From Circinella minor (lineage: Eukaryota; Mucoromycota; Mucoromycetes; Mucorales; Lichtheimiaceae): a DNA stretch of 64,000 nt. The notes under the pieces were generated by a model, which saw only the letters and a program-made list of their open reading frames with translations, was not told the origin of the DNA and searched no databases. Where the stretch lies: positions 62,001-126,000 of the forward strand of contig JAEPRB010000030.1 in NCBI GenBank assembly GCA_016758965.1, read 5' to 3'. A program made the translations under genes and the position numbers. The first letter of the stretch is position 1; every line of letters starts with the position of its first letter. This document shows, in pieces, positions 47,137 through 59,573 of this stretch.

Positions 47137-47352
47137 TTTTTATAAAGACGGGACATGAGTTAGATCAGATTTTAAAGAGTCAACATTATAATTGTATTGA
47201 TAATAATTTTTATTCTGTTAAAACTAAGGTAAAAATAAGGGAAGGGAAGGGGAAGGGGAAGAGATATTGATTTTACTACTGTTACAAGAAACAAAATATA
47301 ATGATTGAATGATATATAAATGAAGAGAGGGGTTGGGGGGGGATAAAAATAA
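46504..47352. other. Convergent intergenic region
   Basis: Contains a (CT)n run at 46565-46584, several T/A homopolymers including T30 at about 47105-47134 and GGGAAGGGGAAGGGG at about 47239-47256. No gene is recognised. Confidence 0.5.
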
Positions 47353-47848
47353 TTAATATTTTTCAGGTCGAATACATTGCTCAACAAAGCTAACTAAATG
47401 ATCTACTGCATTTTGTCGAACATTTATATCTTTTACTAAAATATCTGGTAACATGGACCAAAGATGAATTTGTTCAGGAGCTTGTAATAATGTAACATGA
47501 ATTCCTCCACGACGTGCACGAGATGATAAATAACCTGCTTCATCCAATAATACTTCATTTCCTCCAACAGTAATTAATATATGTTTTGGTAAATAAGTAG
47601 CTAAATCGATTTGATCAGGTAAATATCGAAAAGGTTGTTGATCTCCTTCTTCAGGAATATAATTTTCTTCTATACGATCAACAGCTGCTGCAGTAAAGAA
47701 ATCCATTTCCATATTAGATCGCCATGATTCTCCTCCTGCTTCTAATCCAGTATAAGGTGATGCAAAAATACCACCTGCAAATTTAGGTTGATGTAAATAT
47801 ATTAAATCAAGTGAAAGTGCAGCACCTGAATCATCACTACCTATAATA

Positions 47849-47890
<42 letters not shown>

Positions 47891-48676
47891 AGGTTATTAA
47901 AATATCAACAATGTATATATACCATGTAGTTTTTTTTTTTTTTTTAAAAAAAAAAAAGACTTTACCAATAAGTAATTTAGAAGTAGGTATATGCATAGTA
48001 TTGATTAGCCATTCATAAGTAGTTTTTATATCATTGACTGCAATAGGAAATTGATATTTTGGTGCAGTTCCTATTAAAACAAAATTATAAGTTTATAATC
48101 TTATATTTAAATCATTATGAAAGATAAAAAAAAAAAAAACTTACTGTATTTTGGTACAAAAATAATACATTTTAAATTCTTATCAGCTTCCAATGCACGA
48201 ATCCATTGAATAAATACTCGAATATATAATAATGACAAATCAAAACGAAAACCTCCTCCTTTTATATATATAAAAAAAAAAGTAACAACACCCACCAATA
48301 TTTTTATTTAATAAAGGTCTTTTATTTTAAATCTTTCATGTTATTATTGTTATTATATATTGTTCAACCCTTATTATACATAAAATATTATTAATATATT
48401 AATATATATATATATATATATATTACCTGGAACCCACATAATTACAGCATCACTTTGTTCAATACGATCAGCAATAGCTTCTTTTTTATCTCCAGCAATA
48501 TCTTCTGCAATCCAAGTACCATGTTCATTATCAACGCGTATCCATTGACGATTAAAAGGTATTAAAAAACTAATAAGCTTAACAATCTGAGTACAATGAG
48601 ATTGTTTACGCCAAGTAAAAGCCAACTTTAATAAAAAAGTAATGCACCAACGTCGAAATGCCCAAAAAAAATCCAT
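47353..48676 (-). CDS. Alpha/beta hydrolase-3 family esterase/lipase
   Basis: Four exons (48676-48427, 48258-48145, 48070-47966, 47840-47353) splice in phase to 318 aa. Residues 83-87 are PGGGF, at the place of the HGGG oxyanion motif of hormone-sensitive-lipase-like enzymes, so the usual His is replaced by Pro. The nucleophile elbow reads GSDDSGAAL (Ser 161). GGNEVLLDEAGYL supplies the Asp and PEQIHLWSML the His. The N-terminal 25 residues are hydrophobic (FRRWCITFLLKLAFTW), possibly a membrane anchor. Substrate unknown; carboxylic or sterol esters are typical. Intron 3 holds an (AAT)n microsatellite (47842-47887). Confidence 0.85.
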
Positions 48677-49092
48677 CAATTGAAAATAAAAAAAGAAGGA
48701 GGAAAAAAAAAAAAAAAACGGAGGTTAACAAAGAGAGCTGGTCCAAACTCGTTTCAAAAAAAAAAGTTATTATTAAATAAGGTTAATCCGTGTGTGTAAC
48801 AGTACCAAGAATAAAAAAGAGAACTGTTTTTTTTTTTATATTCAAGTAACCTGAATAGAAACCTGTTGTTTTTTTGAACCAAGAAAAATTGAAACAGAAA
48901 ATTGCGAGCAAAGATACATATCTTTATGCTATTGATTTTTTTTTTTTAAAAAAAAGAGAACGTATAGTATAGTTTGAAATTGCAGTTAGAAATATATAAA
49001 AAGTTTTTTGTAGATGATTAAATGACAAAATTTTGTCATATAGCTTTCTGTTTTTCGGTTAAGAAAAAAGGAAGAGTGGGAGAAATACCTAC
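48677..49092. other. Region between the hydrolase ATG and the broken AAA gene
   Basis: AT-rich promoter-side DNA of the hydrolase gene. The 3' exons expected for the BCS1-like gene (after VIRPG) are not found here, so that gene appears cut off. Confidence 0.45.
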
Positions 49093-50819
49093 CAGGACGA
49101 ATAACTGCTGGATCAAGGATCTCTGAATGATTGGTCGTCATAATAAAAATAATACCTTCTTCTAATGTATGACCATCCAAAATGGTTAAAAATGTACTCA
49201 AATTAAATCGATGTTGTTTGCTTCTACTTTCTCCTTTATTAGAACCAATTGAATGTATTGCACGCTCAGCACCAGTTCATGTGTGAAGGGTCTATATATA
49301 AAGGTTGCTATGTTAAAAGTTTTTTTTTAAAAACTGATTTAAAAGAATAAAAAATGATTAATTTCAATCTTTTTACCGCAGTCATAGTATCAATATCTTC
49401 AAACACAACAATGCTATTAGCAGGAACACTTGCAAATGCTTGAAATAACTCAGAATCTGAATCAATATAAGCAAGGTTCATAAAATATAAATGTCGTTTA
49501 AGAAATGATCTATAAATTAATATAGTGCTAATTTTTTAAAAAAAGAGTTCATAGTCTTATATAATTAAAATGAATACTTACGCTATGGCAAAAACAAGTG
49601 ATGTTTTTCTGGTTTCGATGAATTTTTTTTTTTAAAAAAGTCATTAATCAATCCGTAGTATAGATACTATATATAAGACAAGAAAAACAATCATATGTAC
49701 ACTTTACCCCGTTCCAGGTTTGCCATGTAAAAGATAACCATGACAGTAGGGTGATCCAATCCGTTTATAAAATCCTTTATTTTGTACAAATGTTTCAAGA
49801 ACTTTGGCAATTAATGCTTCACTCTTTGGGCAAAGTGAAACAGGTTGAAGTCCTTGGTTCTCATAAAGTGAACAAACTCTCACCCATTTCCCACTTGCTG
49901 AATAATCGTATCGAGATCGGGTTTGTTTACGAACCGAATTAAATAATCTTGAGCTACTTTATTAAGAAAAGTCACTAAACTTGATACAGTTGCACCATGT
50001 TCTCTACATCCAATCATTGATACTCGTATAGATGGTTCTACATTATTTGATGATTGATTATCATTCGGTAATCCTAGTGGAGCAGATGTAGGTGTTTGGA
50101 AAGTGATATGAAAAGTACATTCTTCATATACTATTAAGAAATATAAATAATATATAAGCCATTTTATTTTAATTTTACTCAGATAAGGTTAAGGTTGATT
50201 TTACCTTGACCTGTTTGTGGAATAATATTAAAAGCAGGAGGTTCTAATGGAGAATGGTCTACTTCAAGATTAGGTTTCAAGGTATAATATCCGTTGGCTT
50301 GAGATTGAATCCTTTGTGAAACAAGGTAGGACAAGGCTTGATGGAAAACGTTGAGAGCTGGCATAATCAAGTCGTCTGAAGAAGAAGAATGTGCGTAAAG
50401 TAGACCCAAAGTGTTATTTAACATATTATCGTCGACAGGTTTCCCGTTCTTGTTAGAGACGTGATGAGAAAACAACAACTTACTCGTATGATAATCATCT
50501 TGGGATGCCGTTGGTTCAATGAGAATGGCAATCTCACCTTCCGATTTTAAATCATTATCGTGTTTTTTTTTGACTACGCTTTAACAATATGTTTCCTAGT
50601 AACGAAGTAAGTTTGGCAACTACTAGAATAAAAGTTACTGTTGCTGTGACAATAAACGTGTCTACAGGATATATATTTGTCTTGGGTATGTGTTGTTCGA
50701 TTCGAGACGGAAGGAATGCATATAATACGGATTCCAATTGGAAGTGGTGCTAATGCAGCATCAAGTCCATTATCATTATTATTTAATTGTTGTTGTTCAG
50801 TTGTCATTCCAACATTCAT
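49093..50819 (-). pseudogene. BCS1-like AAA ATPase, frameshifted and 3'-truncated
   Basis: Putative exons on the minus strand: 50819-50205, 50130-49708, 49608-49582 (27 nt), 49509-49377 and 49264-49093. In order they give an N-terminal membrane segment (FIVTATVTFILVVAKLTSLL), a middle region (EECTFHITFQTPTSAPLG), Walker A split across exons (GYLLHGKPGTG|KTSLVFAIA), Walker B (SIVVFEDIDTM), sensor 1 (IIFIMTTNHSEILDPAVIRP). Frame breaks: one near 50740-50760 (the ATG frame and the membrane-segment frame differ), one at T9 (50563-50571), and one near 49880-49900. The region after RPG is missing. Relatives are AAA proteins of the BCS1 group in the inner mitochondrial membrane; this copy is unlikely to work unless the breaks are sequencing errors. 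Confidence 0.7.
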
Positions 50820-52110
50820 TATAATATAGTCATTATTGTAATAATAATAAACAAAAAGTGTAAAAAAAGTAATGCAAAAAATCAAATATACAGTACTTAT
50901 TTTATATTATAACTATGCATCAACTAATATTACTACTATTAATACGAAGGTGTTTGTTGCAAAGCAATGAATATATAGAGACGAAAAAGAGTTAAGGAAA
51001 TAAACTAAATAATTTTAATCCTGTATAATATACATAATAACAACCCTTTTTTAAAAAAACAAAATTGTTATGGAATCACTGTTTGTAGTTTTTCATATAT
51101 TACTTAAATGAAGTGACCATTATTTAAAATACAAAAGGAAGACGTGAAAGGTACCACAAGGAGATGAAGGGTGTGTCATGATACAAAAGTGACCCACACA
51201 TGAATGTCGCATATCTAGTAAATCTAGATAATATGACATAGTGTATAATAAGTATAATATTGGACAGGAAGCTGGTTGTTCAAAAGCCTTACAATTGAAT
51301 ATTTGAGCTGTTGCGATTCGTTGTATATTCGTTTAAAACTTATTATAGGAAAATATATTATTATTAGTTACAATGATATTTATGAATATAATAAATGAAG
51401 AAAAGATTATAGCATATATAAAAATAGATTACATTAATCCACGAGTGGATATATACATTGATTACAAGGAAACTAATGTTCATGATTGAAACAATTGAGC
51501 TTGAACATAGGAACGTTGCCTTTGGGTAAAGAGGGGGATTACAAATATATCTGCCCAATGTAAAGAGGGAAGAAAGAAGAGTATCGAAAGGGTACAAGAT
51601 GTGTTTATAGCTTTAGAACAAAGCGCATACCAAGAAAAGACATTACAAAAATCATAATGCTAAGTGTCAGCTAATAAAAAATTCCCACTCTATCCTCAGT
51701 TGTCTCGAAATCAAATTTGTAACAAAACTTGAAATTTTAACCTTGATGTATTTCACGCTAGATGATATGGGTATTCTATACAACGTGATGGTCGAGAATC
51801 CAAAATACAAATACCGATAGCAATAATGATAGTAAGAGTCTCTACCAATATAATACGCTCCGTCTTCATACAGAATCATACCATTAAAAGCAAAAAAAAA
51901 AAAAAATACCTTTGCAAAACATGGAACTTGACTGTTTAAAATATCCTTTCCCTCGTGTATACTAAATAATAAATAACCCACTTTGTTAGCACAAGTTGTT
52001 TGATGCGGACATTTACCTGTATTCATGACGAAACTTGGATTGGTATACATGGGTATCGTAAGAAATAAAGTAATGGAAAAATATGAAAGGGAGTATAAGA
52101 AGTGGATAAA
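50820..52110. other. Intergenic region
   Basis: AT-rich DNA without a recognisable gene. A long minus-strand frame overlapping 51667-52635 is produced by the minisatellite that follows and does not look like a protein. Confidence 0.5.
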
Positions 52111-52503
52111 AAATACATTGCGTACTCGAGCGCGGCACTGTCCAATGCAAAAAGAAGAATATAAAAAAAAAATACATTGCGTACTCGAGCGCGGCACTGT
52201 CCAATGCAAAAAGAAGAATAAAAAGAAATACATTGCGTACTCGAGCGCGGCACTGTCCATTGCAAAAAGAATATAAAAAAAATACATTGCGTACTCGAGC
52301 GCGGCACTGTCCAATGCAAAAAGAAGAATATAAAAAAAAATACATTGCGTACTCGAGCGCGGCACTGTCCAATGCAAAAAGAAGAATATAGAAAAAAATA
52401 CATTGCGTACTCGAGCGCGGCACTGTCCAATGCAAAAAGAAGAATATAAAAAAAAAATACATTGCGGCATTGTCCAATGTCCAATGTAAAAAGAAAAATA
52501 CAT
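52111..52503. repeat. ~58-bp minisatellite, seven copies
   Basis: Units start at about 52114, 52173, 52229, 52283, 52341, 52399 and 52458 (spacing 54-59). Each begins tacattgcgtactcgagcgc, continues ggcactgtccaatgcaaaaa and ends in an A-rich spacer of variable length, which causes the spacing changes. The last copy is shortened and altered. The core is GC-rich against an AT-rich background and highly uniform. Confidence 0.92.
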
Positions 52504-52593
52504 CGCAAAAGAAATTTTTTTAGGCGCTCTGGAGAGAAACGAACAAATGTCTTTTAGGCTTCTATAGGAGTATGGAAAAGTCTTATCTTTTAA

Positions 52594-54594
52594 CCCATCG
52601 CGACCCCCCATTCTTTTTGGAGTCTTACTGTACACACAAATTTCGTAGCAATCACTAGTTTATCTACGTTACCACAAGAAATTCTACTCGAGATCCTGTC
52701 CCGTATTGAAAGTTGGGAGACTCGTGTAGAATTTCTCTGCACAAATCACCGTTTTACAAGAATATGCTGGCCAACGGAATGGAATTTGGTTTTCAGCATG
52801 CGAGATATCAATCGGTACCGGCTTGACGCTTTAGAAAACTGTTTTTTCATGCAATGTGCAACACATATTACAATTAATCATGATAAAGAGTCGATTGTAT
52901 CCATCACGAAGCTGACCCGTTTTGTTCGAAAATTGAAAGCATTAAGGTCATTGTATGTAAACGAAGGTGTCGTTTTAAAAGACAATATTTCTCATTTTTT
53001 GCGCACCATCACGAGAACAGCTATTGTGTATCTTCAAGTCTCAGCCGTTGAACATGACATATTTCAAAACGAATCCCGTATTTTTAGCAATTATGATATT
53101 AGTATTTTTTGTATAAAAAGGTACGTCACCATGGATACCCACATGAACGATAATATATTTATCAATGATATACTAACAATTATCATGACAGCAATGACGA
53201 TGGATTCAACCCTGACAGTATGAATAATGACAAAGATACCACTTCTCCTTTTTATATCAGCGATAGCAATGATTTGGAATTGACGCCCAAGGGTTCCCAT
53301 AGTTTGGATCAAGTATTAAAGCGACATGTGATAGACATGTACGATACTCCTGAGCGCACTTATAATGCTATCAAACGTATGAAATTGTTGCATAAAGCAG
53401 AAGATATAAACCAAGGTATAAAATGGGGCTAATGATTTATTATGCAATATTATTACAATTAGACAAAGGATAAATATCTAAATGAATTAATTGATTGTTT
53501 TATCCCATGAACTTATAGGTGTTGCAAGAGTAAGAAATCATGAAATAAATACATTAGTACGATTACCACGTGCTCTTGATGCATATATCGAAAAGGGGAT
53601 GCGGTACCGCCAGTTGAAAAGAGTCAAAGAGGATGATATATTGCTTGCTACATCACACAACAATGACGACAGGGTGGATGAAGTAGTGTTGGCACAAGCA
53701 GCACAATTAATGGAAGCAGTGGTGGTTGGCAAGATGTCTTGGTTTGTCCTTACACAATTTGATATATTCTTTCAAGGAAATCCTGGATATGATGACTGCG
53801 CACGTAAACAGGAACATGCTTATACAATGAAACCGTATCCCAGGGTGATTAGCAAGGAAGAATTTGGTAATACGCACTATCAACTTGTTATCCGATGGGG
53901 AAATATTGAGGTCTTAGCTTTGGGTGGCTATTATGGAAAAATGGCAACAAAAGAAAAATATGGATTTTTGGGTTCGTCTGTGCCAAAGAAATTAGTATCA
54001 TGGTTAAGCGAAGATCTTGAAGATGCAAGTATCTTTATCCCATTAAATCAACAAGACTATATCCAAAATATCCGATTTCTTCGTGATTATACCAAGGAAC
54101 ATGCAAGTCGTATGTGGTCGTTGGAATCACGCCGTACAGCCGTTGTTGGAAGATTCCGTGCTTGCCATCCCTTATCATTCGGAAATCATTGGACAATGCA
54201 AAATATTAAATATAAAACAGTCGGCCATTTAGCAAGTTTAGTTTTCAAAGTGTTATGCAAAAAACAATATACAAGACAGCATCAACAAGCTGCGTTAACA
54301 TGTCTTTCAAAAACAAAGGATTTACAGGAGTGTATGAAGGACGCCACCATTTTACCCACAACACTATCTGAAGTCCAAGACATCTTCAACCAAAAGCTTC
54401 CGAAATCTCCTCTCCTTCAACCGTTAAATATCCTTGTTCAAGTTGATAAGTACTTACAAGATGATCAACTGAATATCAATATTATAACCATTGTACCTCA
54501 ATTGACGACAGCTAGTCTTGATCTCTACAAGTCGGTGTTAGCAAAACTTATTACAAAAGCTAATGATGAAACTTTAGAAAGTGTTACAATTTAA
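52594..54594 (+). CDS. F-box protein, C-terminal domain unknown
   Basis: Exon 1 (to 53120), exon 2 (53192-53415) and exon 3 (53519-54594) splice in phase. The intron at 53121-53191 (GTACGT...CAG) removes the stop at 53221-53223 and joins FCIK to SNDDGFNPDSMNN, giving about 608 codons. The F-box is SLSTLPQEILLEILSRIESW followed by LCTNHRFTRICW near the N-terminus. The large C-terminal region (IRWGNIEVLALGGYYGK) is not recognised. The start is unresolved: the frame is open from 52594 but has no ATG before the F-box. An ATG at 52572 lies one frame off, and C6 at 52604-52609 could hide an indel. F-box proteins recruit substrates to SCF ubiquitin ligases. Confidence 0.65.
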
Positions 54595-54816
54595 TTGTGG
54601 ATATACACAGTAGTACATCTTTACAATCATCCCGATCTCTATCCGCTTTTTTTTTTTTTTTTTTTTTTACCTCAACAACACCAATGCAAAGTATCATGAG
54701 GCATATAGTGCTATAACATTTTTTTAATTCAAATATTTCTGGAAAACTATTCCTTCATGTCTCACATTATATTCCCCACTCTTACACATAGCTTTATATT
54801 CTTCCCTATATTTCTT

Positions 54817-55343
54817 TTATTTGCTTATAGTATTTTTCAAGTAATTTCTCATTAAAAAAGCTCCTGTCACTTTGATTTCATGGGAACATATTCTATTTAA
54901 CAATGATATCAAATTTATCAAATAATAGCAAATACTACGACGTTGAATCTAAAATGTATGTTAGTGATATGTGTTAACATCTCCCTTTTCTCCCCCATAC
55001 AAGAAAAAAAAAAGGATACTTACTGGTCGAGTTTCACCACATTCTAAAATATCATATGCACAATTGATACTAGCTAAATTATTAAGTGACATAAAAGCTG
55101 AATAAATAAGTGGTCGTGCGTAATTAATCAGGTAATCACGAAGGGCATTGAAACCAAGAACAGCGGCTATATATCAAAAAATAAAGTTATCATGTGTCAG
55201 ATGGTATCAAAAACTAATTGTGGCGAAACAAAGAAATAGATCACTTTACCGCCATTACTAGCTAATGATTTGTCAAATGTGTGTAACCAAAGTTGACAAA
55301 CGACATCTCGACCATTTTCTCCATACACTCCTGTTGCATGTGC
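54817..55343 (-). pseudogene. 8-amino-7-oxononanoate synthase/KBL-like, 5'-truncated
   Basis: Three exons join in phase: 55343-55250, 55166-55024 and 54948-54817 (TAA). They read AHATGVYGENGRDVVCQLWL, HTFDKSLASNG|AAVLGF (with the PLP lysine context), then LRDYLINYARPLIYSAFMSL and a last exon IQRRSICYYLINLISLLNRI. This is the C-terminal part of the alpha-oxoamine synthase family (BioF, KBL). About 120 codons remain. The N-terminal half, expected upstream of 55343, is absent. No stop interrupts what is left, so truncation may be recent. The 3' end faces the F-box gene. Confidence 0.72.
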
Positions 55344-57540
55344 CTATTTTTTATTTCTATAAAAAAAAATCAAAAATAATAATAATAGTACTACTTTTTT
55401 ACCACTCCACAAATAAGCCAAAGGGGTCATATAGTATAGAACAAAGAGGAATAGTTCTTGTATTATACCGTATTACTTTACTTCTTTCTCCTAGAAAAGA
55501 GGTATAAATGAGAACGAAAAATAAAAGGTAAATGAAGTACGTATTAAGAAGAAAAAATGAAAGAATAGAAAAAAAAAAAGAAGAAAAAGGCAATGTTTTT
55601 GGTCAATTACAAGTATTAAAATAATAATACTTTTTAAGTAAAACCCGTATAATGCAAAAGTATAAATATAGGCGAGAAGGCAACGATATATTTCGATAAT
55701 GATTTCACTTTTCTTCAACATCAATCCTTTTCTATATACTTTTTTTTTTTTTTTTACCTTGAATCTAACGTATGTAGTAATTGATATATTACTTTTAGTA
55801 AAACAATTTTTTTTTTGATTATTATAATTATTAATATTGAATATTAACAAATTACTTTTCTTCAAAGATGGATAATAATAACACTGACAACACTAATTTT
55901 GTCGAGGACGATCCTACGCCATATTCCCGTTTGAACGTACTTACGTAGCGTAAGTAGTTTAAATTTACCATATCTAATCAGATGTTTCTTTCTTACTTTT
56001 TTTCACTCCTAATCCTGTTCAATATTTATAGCAATATATCCGTGATATGTATTTTGAAATCACTAATGAAGACAAGCTCCAGTACGACTTCACGTTGCCA
56101 GCATAGCAAGGCGTAAACAAGGTGATCCCGCACAAGATGCGCCTTGCCTTGTTAGGATATAGGGAACACTTAGGGAATTAATATCCAAATTCCAAAAAGT
56201 ATATTTTTCAAAACTCCACCTTTTTCTAAAAAAAACTCCATCCCCGTTCGATTAAAAAAGAAAGGTTGTTCAAATCATGTAAAAAAGCTGAAAAATATAC
56301 CATTATGTTTCTGATATCATCACATGCTTCACTAATCTTTTATATGCTTTGTACATATATTATTCAACCTTTTCCAAATAAATCTGAATATAATGCAAGC
56401 CTTGAATTGTTCGCGTGTAAACCTTATTTTCCATTGGTTTGCTTGCAGTCATTCAAATACATTAACCTAATAATGTACTTTTTTTTTTTTTTATGTTTTA
56501 CTCTTTCCTACTAACTTCCACAAAATCTCACCAAAAAAAAAAAAAAAAAGGTACTTTAGAATCCATTTTATGCATGTGAAACAATAATATTTTATTTAAA
56601 AACTGTAATTGATTTTTTGATGGTCCAAAAGTTGAACTGTTCCAACTTTTCATTTCGTTCGTGGTATCTTCTTGGAAAACATTATTGCAGAAGTCGATGT
56701 ATGGTCGCAATAGGTACAAGTTTTTTTTTTTTATCTTTTGTTCACATAATTATAATGTCTTATTGATAACAATAATTTATGTATCAGAATCATCAAATCA
56801 TGTAACATGCGATGGAGAATATATCTATGCTCATCCTTGAGACATTTAAACCAATACAAAATTAGAATATTGAGCTTGCGAGTGACTGATCATTCATCCT
56901 CCCAAAGGCTTGTCTTTGTCAGTAGTTGTGGATCTTGCTACAAGTGTATACATATTTAACAGTCATGTTTGGCACCATCCACGCAATTCTTATGAGTAGA
57001 ATTTAGACAAACGAGACCCACGTTCTCTTTCAACAGTGATATCTATAATAAAGGATGTATATTTGTTCAGGTACGCGTATAATGTTTCTTTTTTTTTTTT
57101 TGAGTCATTTAAATTAATTGTTTTACCTTCAATTGCCAGACTGTGACATAAATGCAAAAAAAAAAAAAAATATATTCTCTCTTCGAATCTATCAACATTT
57201 TTGGATGTGTAAAAATATCTTCTTTCTTGTGGTAGTTTAGAGCCCCATTTATTGAGGTCGATTGCTATTGAAAGATCAAGTTTGGATTACCGTCTAAGAT
57301 AGATTTTCGTCACATAAAGACATCATTAACTATCACTGATTGTGGTAATGGGACATCATCTTTGTTATTCAGGATATTTTTCAAGAACATTTTTTATCAA
57401 GGCAAAAAAAAATCATATGCTTGATATTTCTCCAACCATCGTATTATGCAGGCAAACTAATTAAAAAAAAATTAGGTTATTCCTTTTTCTGCTTTCCATT
57501 CATTGTACTAACAACAATTATATTAACAATTTAACAATAG
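55344..57540. other. Gene-poor region with weak ORF remnants
   Basis: A short frame from ATG 55868 (MDNNNTDNTNFVEDDPTPYS) stops at about 55948. After a possible intron, QYIRDMYFEITNEDKLQYDF ends at TAG near 56105. These could be the first exons of a decayed gene. The rest is AT-rich with A/T homopolymers and no recognised family. Confidence 0.35.
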
Positions 57541-58830
57541 ACAGCCTAAAAATCCAGTTGAATCTTTGACTGCAGCTGTGAATGTAGTCAGAACGCAACA
57601 AGAAGCACTGACAAATATAATAAATCAGAATAATAATCAAATTAACTTGACAGACGAATCTCCACAAGTAAAACGTTTCTCCACTTGAACTTGAATGAAT
57701 TCCATCACAAAGCGAGGAAACGTATCTATGTTTCTGCCAGGTCCATGACCAGTATGCTTACGTCGGTCTATTGTACGGTGATCGTGTTCTTGTCTTCACT
57801 ATCTTTACTAACAAAGGCAGTAAATCCTGTTTGGCAAATTGGAACAAAATGGGGTTTTTCCTCGAGGGCAAGAAGAGGATGTGATTATTCCTTTATAAAT
57901 CATTGCAGGAAAATCTTGATGCTTTTTTTTTTTTTTGATCAAGTACCTTAAAAACGCACACAAATTCATTGATGTCACCAACGATCGATCAATTGATTTG
58001 TAAGAAAGATTTAGAACAAAAAACAGGAGTTTGAAGTCACTTACAAGCTTGATGAAAACAATAAAAGAAGCCAAGAAGAATTGGGGGGGGGAGGGAGAAG
58101 TGAATTGAAGAATTTCAAGAACTTGAAGCACAAGAGCTTTAAGAAATAAAAAATGAAAGCATATTCCTCAACAGCTATCATCAAACAAATTCAAACAACC
58201 AAAGATGAAGAAGTGACGGTTATCCGGAACGTGATGTAGTTTTGCTTGCAGGTGATGCAGTGACATCTGAAAAAGCTGAGCAGAACGATAAAGTGATGGG
58301 ACAAAAATTGGGAAGATTTGTGCCTATCATCCACGCAACTGGTGATAACAACTCAGGTTTACAGACTTTGGCAAGCATCGCATCCTTTTTACTCACAAAA
58401 AGGGAAGCATGTAAAACTTGGTCGAGTTCTGAAAATGATGGTGAAGATCCAGCTGCACACGACTTTTGGATTGGATATTTGAAGGAAAACAGGTATTTCT
58501 TTTTTTTTATTTATTATTCTATTATTTTAATTTACCGTTAATATATATGTATAATAATGTAGCTTGAGCCAAATGCTAATTACTTTTCTCTTCTTTTTTC
58601 TATAGCAAATCTTTTAAAGAGCCATGTACAGCTGGGACTGTAAATCACCACCAGGACTGCAACTTTACGGCCCAGTTTTTTACATGCTTTCAAAAACACA
58701 ACCCACGAAGAAGTGTCGGGAAAGTATGCTTACGTAGCCGGTTAAATGAAGATTGGTCAGAGTTTCCACAACTTCGGTACTGCTTGACAGACAGTTGTTG
58801 GTCTTGTGGTGGAAGGAACCATATCAATTA
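57541..58830 (+). pseudogene. Decayed multi-exon gene, family unknown
   Basis: Protein-like pieces occur on the plus strand in different frames: PVESLTAAVNVVRTQQEALT (about 57550-57610), GDAVTSEKAEQNDKVMGQKL up to DFWIGYLKEN (about 58251-58492), and, after a GT-AG intron (58493-58605), KSFKEPCTAGTVNHHQDCNF to NEDWSEFPQLRYCLTDSCW with TAG at about 58830. The region between 57690 and 58140 has stops in all frames. I do not recognise the family. The style (many short exons, fragments of normal composition) resembles the decayed gene at 24205-26743. Confidence 0.35.
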
Positions 58831-58834
58831 GTAC

Positions 58835-59573
58835 GATCAACACTATTGAACCATATTCCCAGAACCAATTCATCGATGCACATGAGAAACGATAAGGATT
58901 ATCAGTTTCATTATCAGTTTCATCCTATTTAGCAACACTTGAAAAATATGGATTGTTGGAAATATGCTTGATTCCGAAGGGGCTGATGGCTTGAAGTTCG
59001 TGATTGGTTCTCGACAGTGTTGGGAGCTTTTCGACTTTCCAAATTTCTGACCCGGCGGAAACCTCCACTATGGTTTATAAAATTCCTGTAGTCGGGGAAC
59101 TAGCGGAAATATATGACTAAATAAAAGAAAAACATTATAGAGTTGGCATATATATATATATTAAATCTTTTTTTAATGAGTAAAAATAAATAGATTACAT
59201 CATATTAAATAAAAAGTAATTTGATTTATTTATAATTTTTAGTGCTCCATAATTATATCTGCTACTATTATTATTAATATATGGTTCACAACAGGGACTT
59301 GAAAATGTAGAGATACTGCGCAAGTATTGCGCCTTGTTAAAGCCCGACATCTCAACTGTCAATGCACAAGAGTTAAATTTATCAAGTTCCTGAAATCCAT
59401 CTACTATGTAGACAAACCTAGACTTTAGAGACGAACTCAGCAAACATCTTTTTTATAACTGTATGCTCTCTCATAAACATTTTATTGATTGAGTGGAAAA
59501 AGGTTTTCGCAGTATCGGAAACCCAACACTGTTATTTATATTTTTTTCACTTTTACAGATAAATGAACATTAC

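Noticed and set aside
49277..49279. In-frame TGA in the fifth exon of the BCS1-like gene
   Set aside because: A downstream acceptor (CTGAG before CGTGC, exon from 49264) keeps phase and avoids the stop, so I do not count it as a lesion.
51667..52635. 322-codon minus-strand frame with repeats of CIGQCRARVRN type
   Set aside because: It is produced by translation of the 58-bp minisatellite; several frames of the array are equally open.
53221..53223. Stop codon separating the F-box frame from the downstream frame as two genes
   Set aside because: A GTACGT...CAG intron at 53121-53191 joins the frames in phase, so one gene is the better reading.
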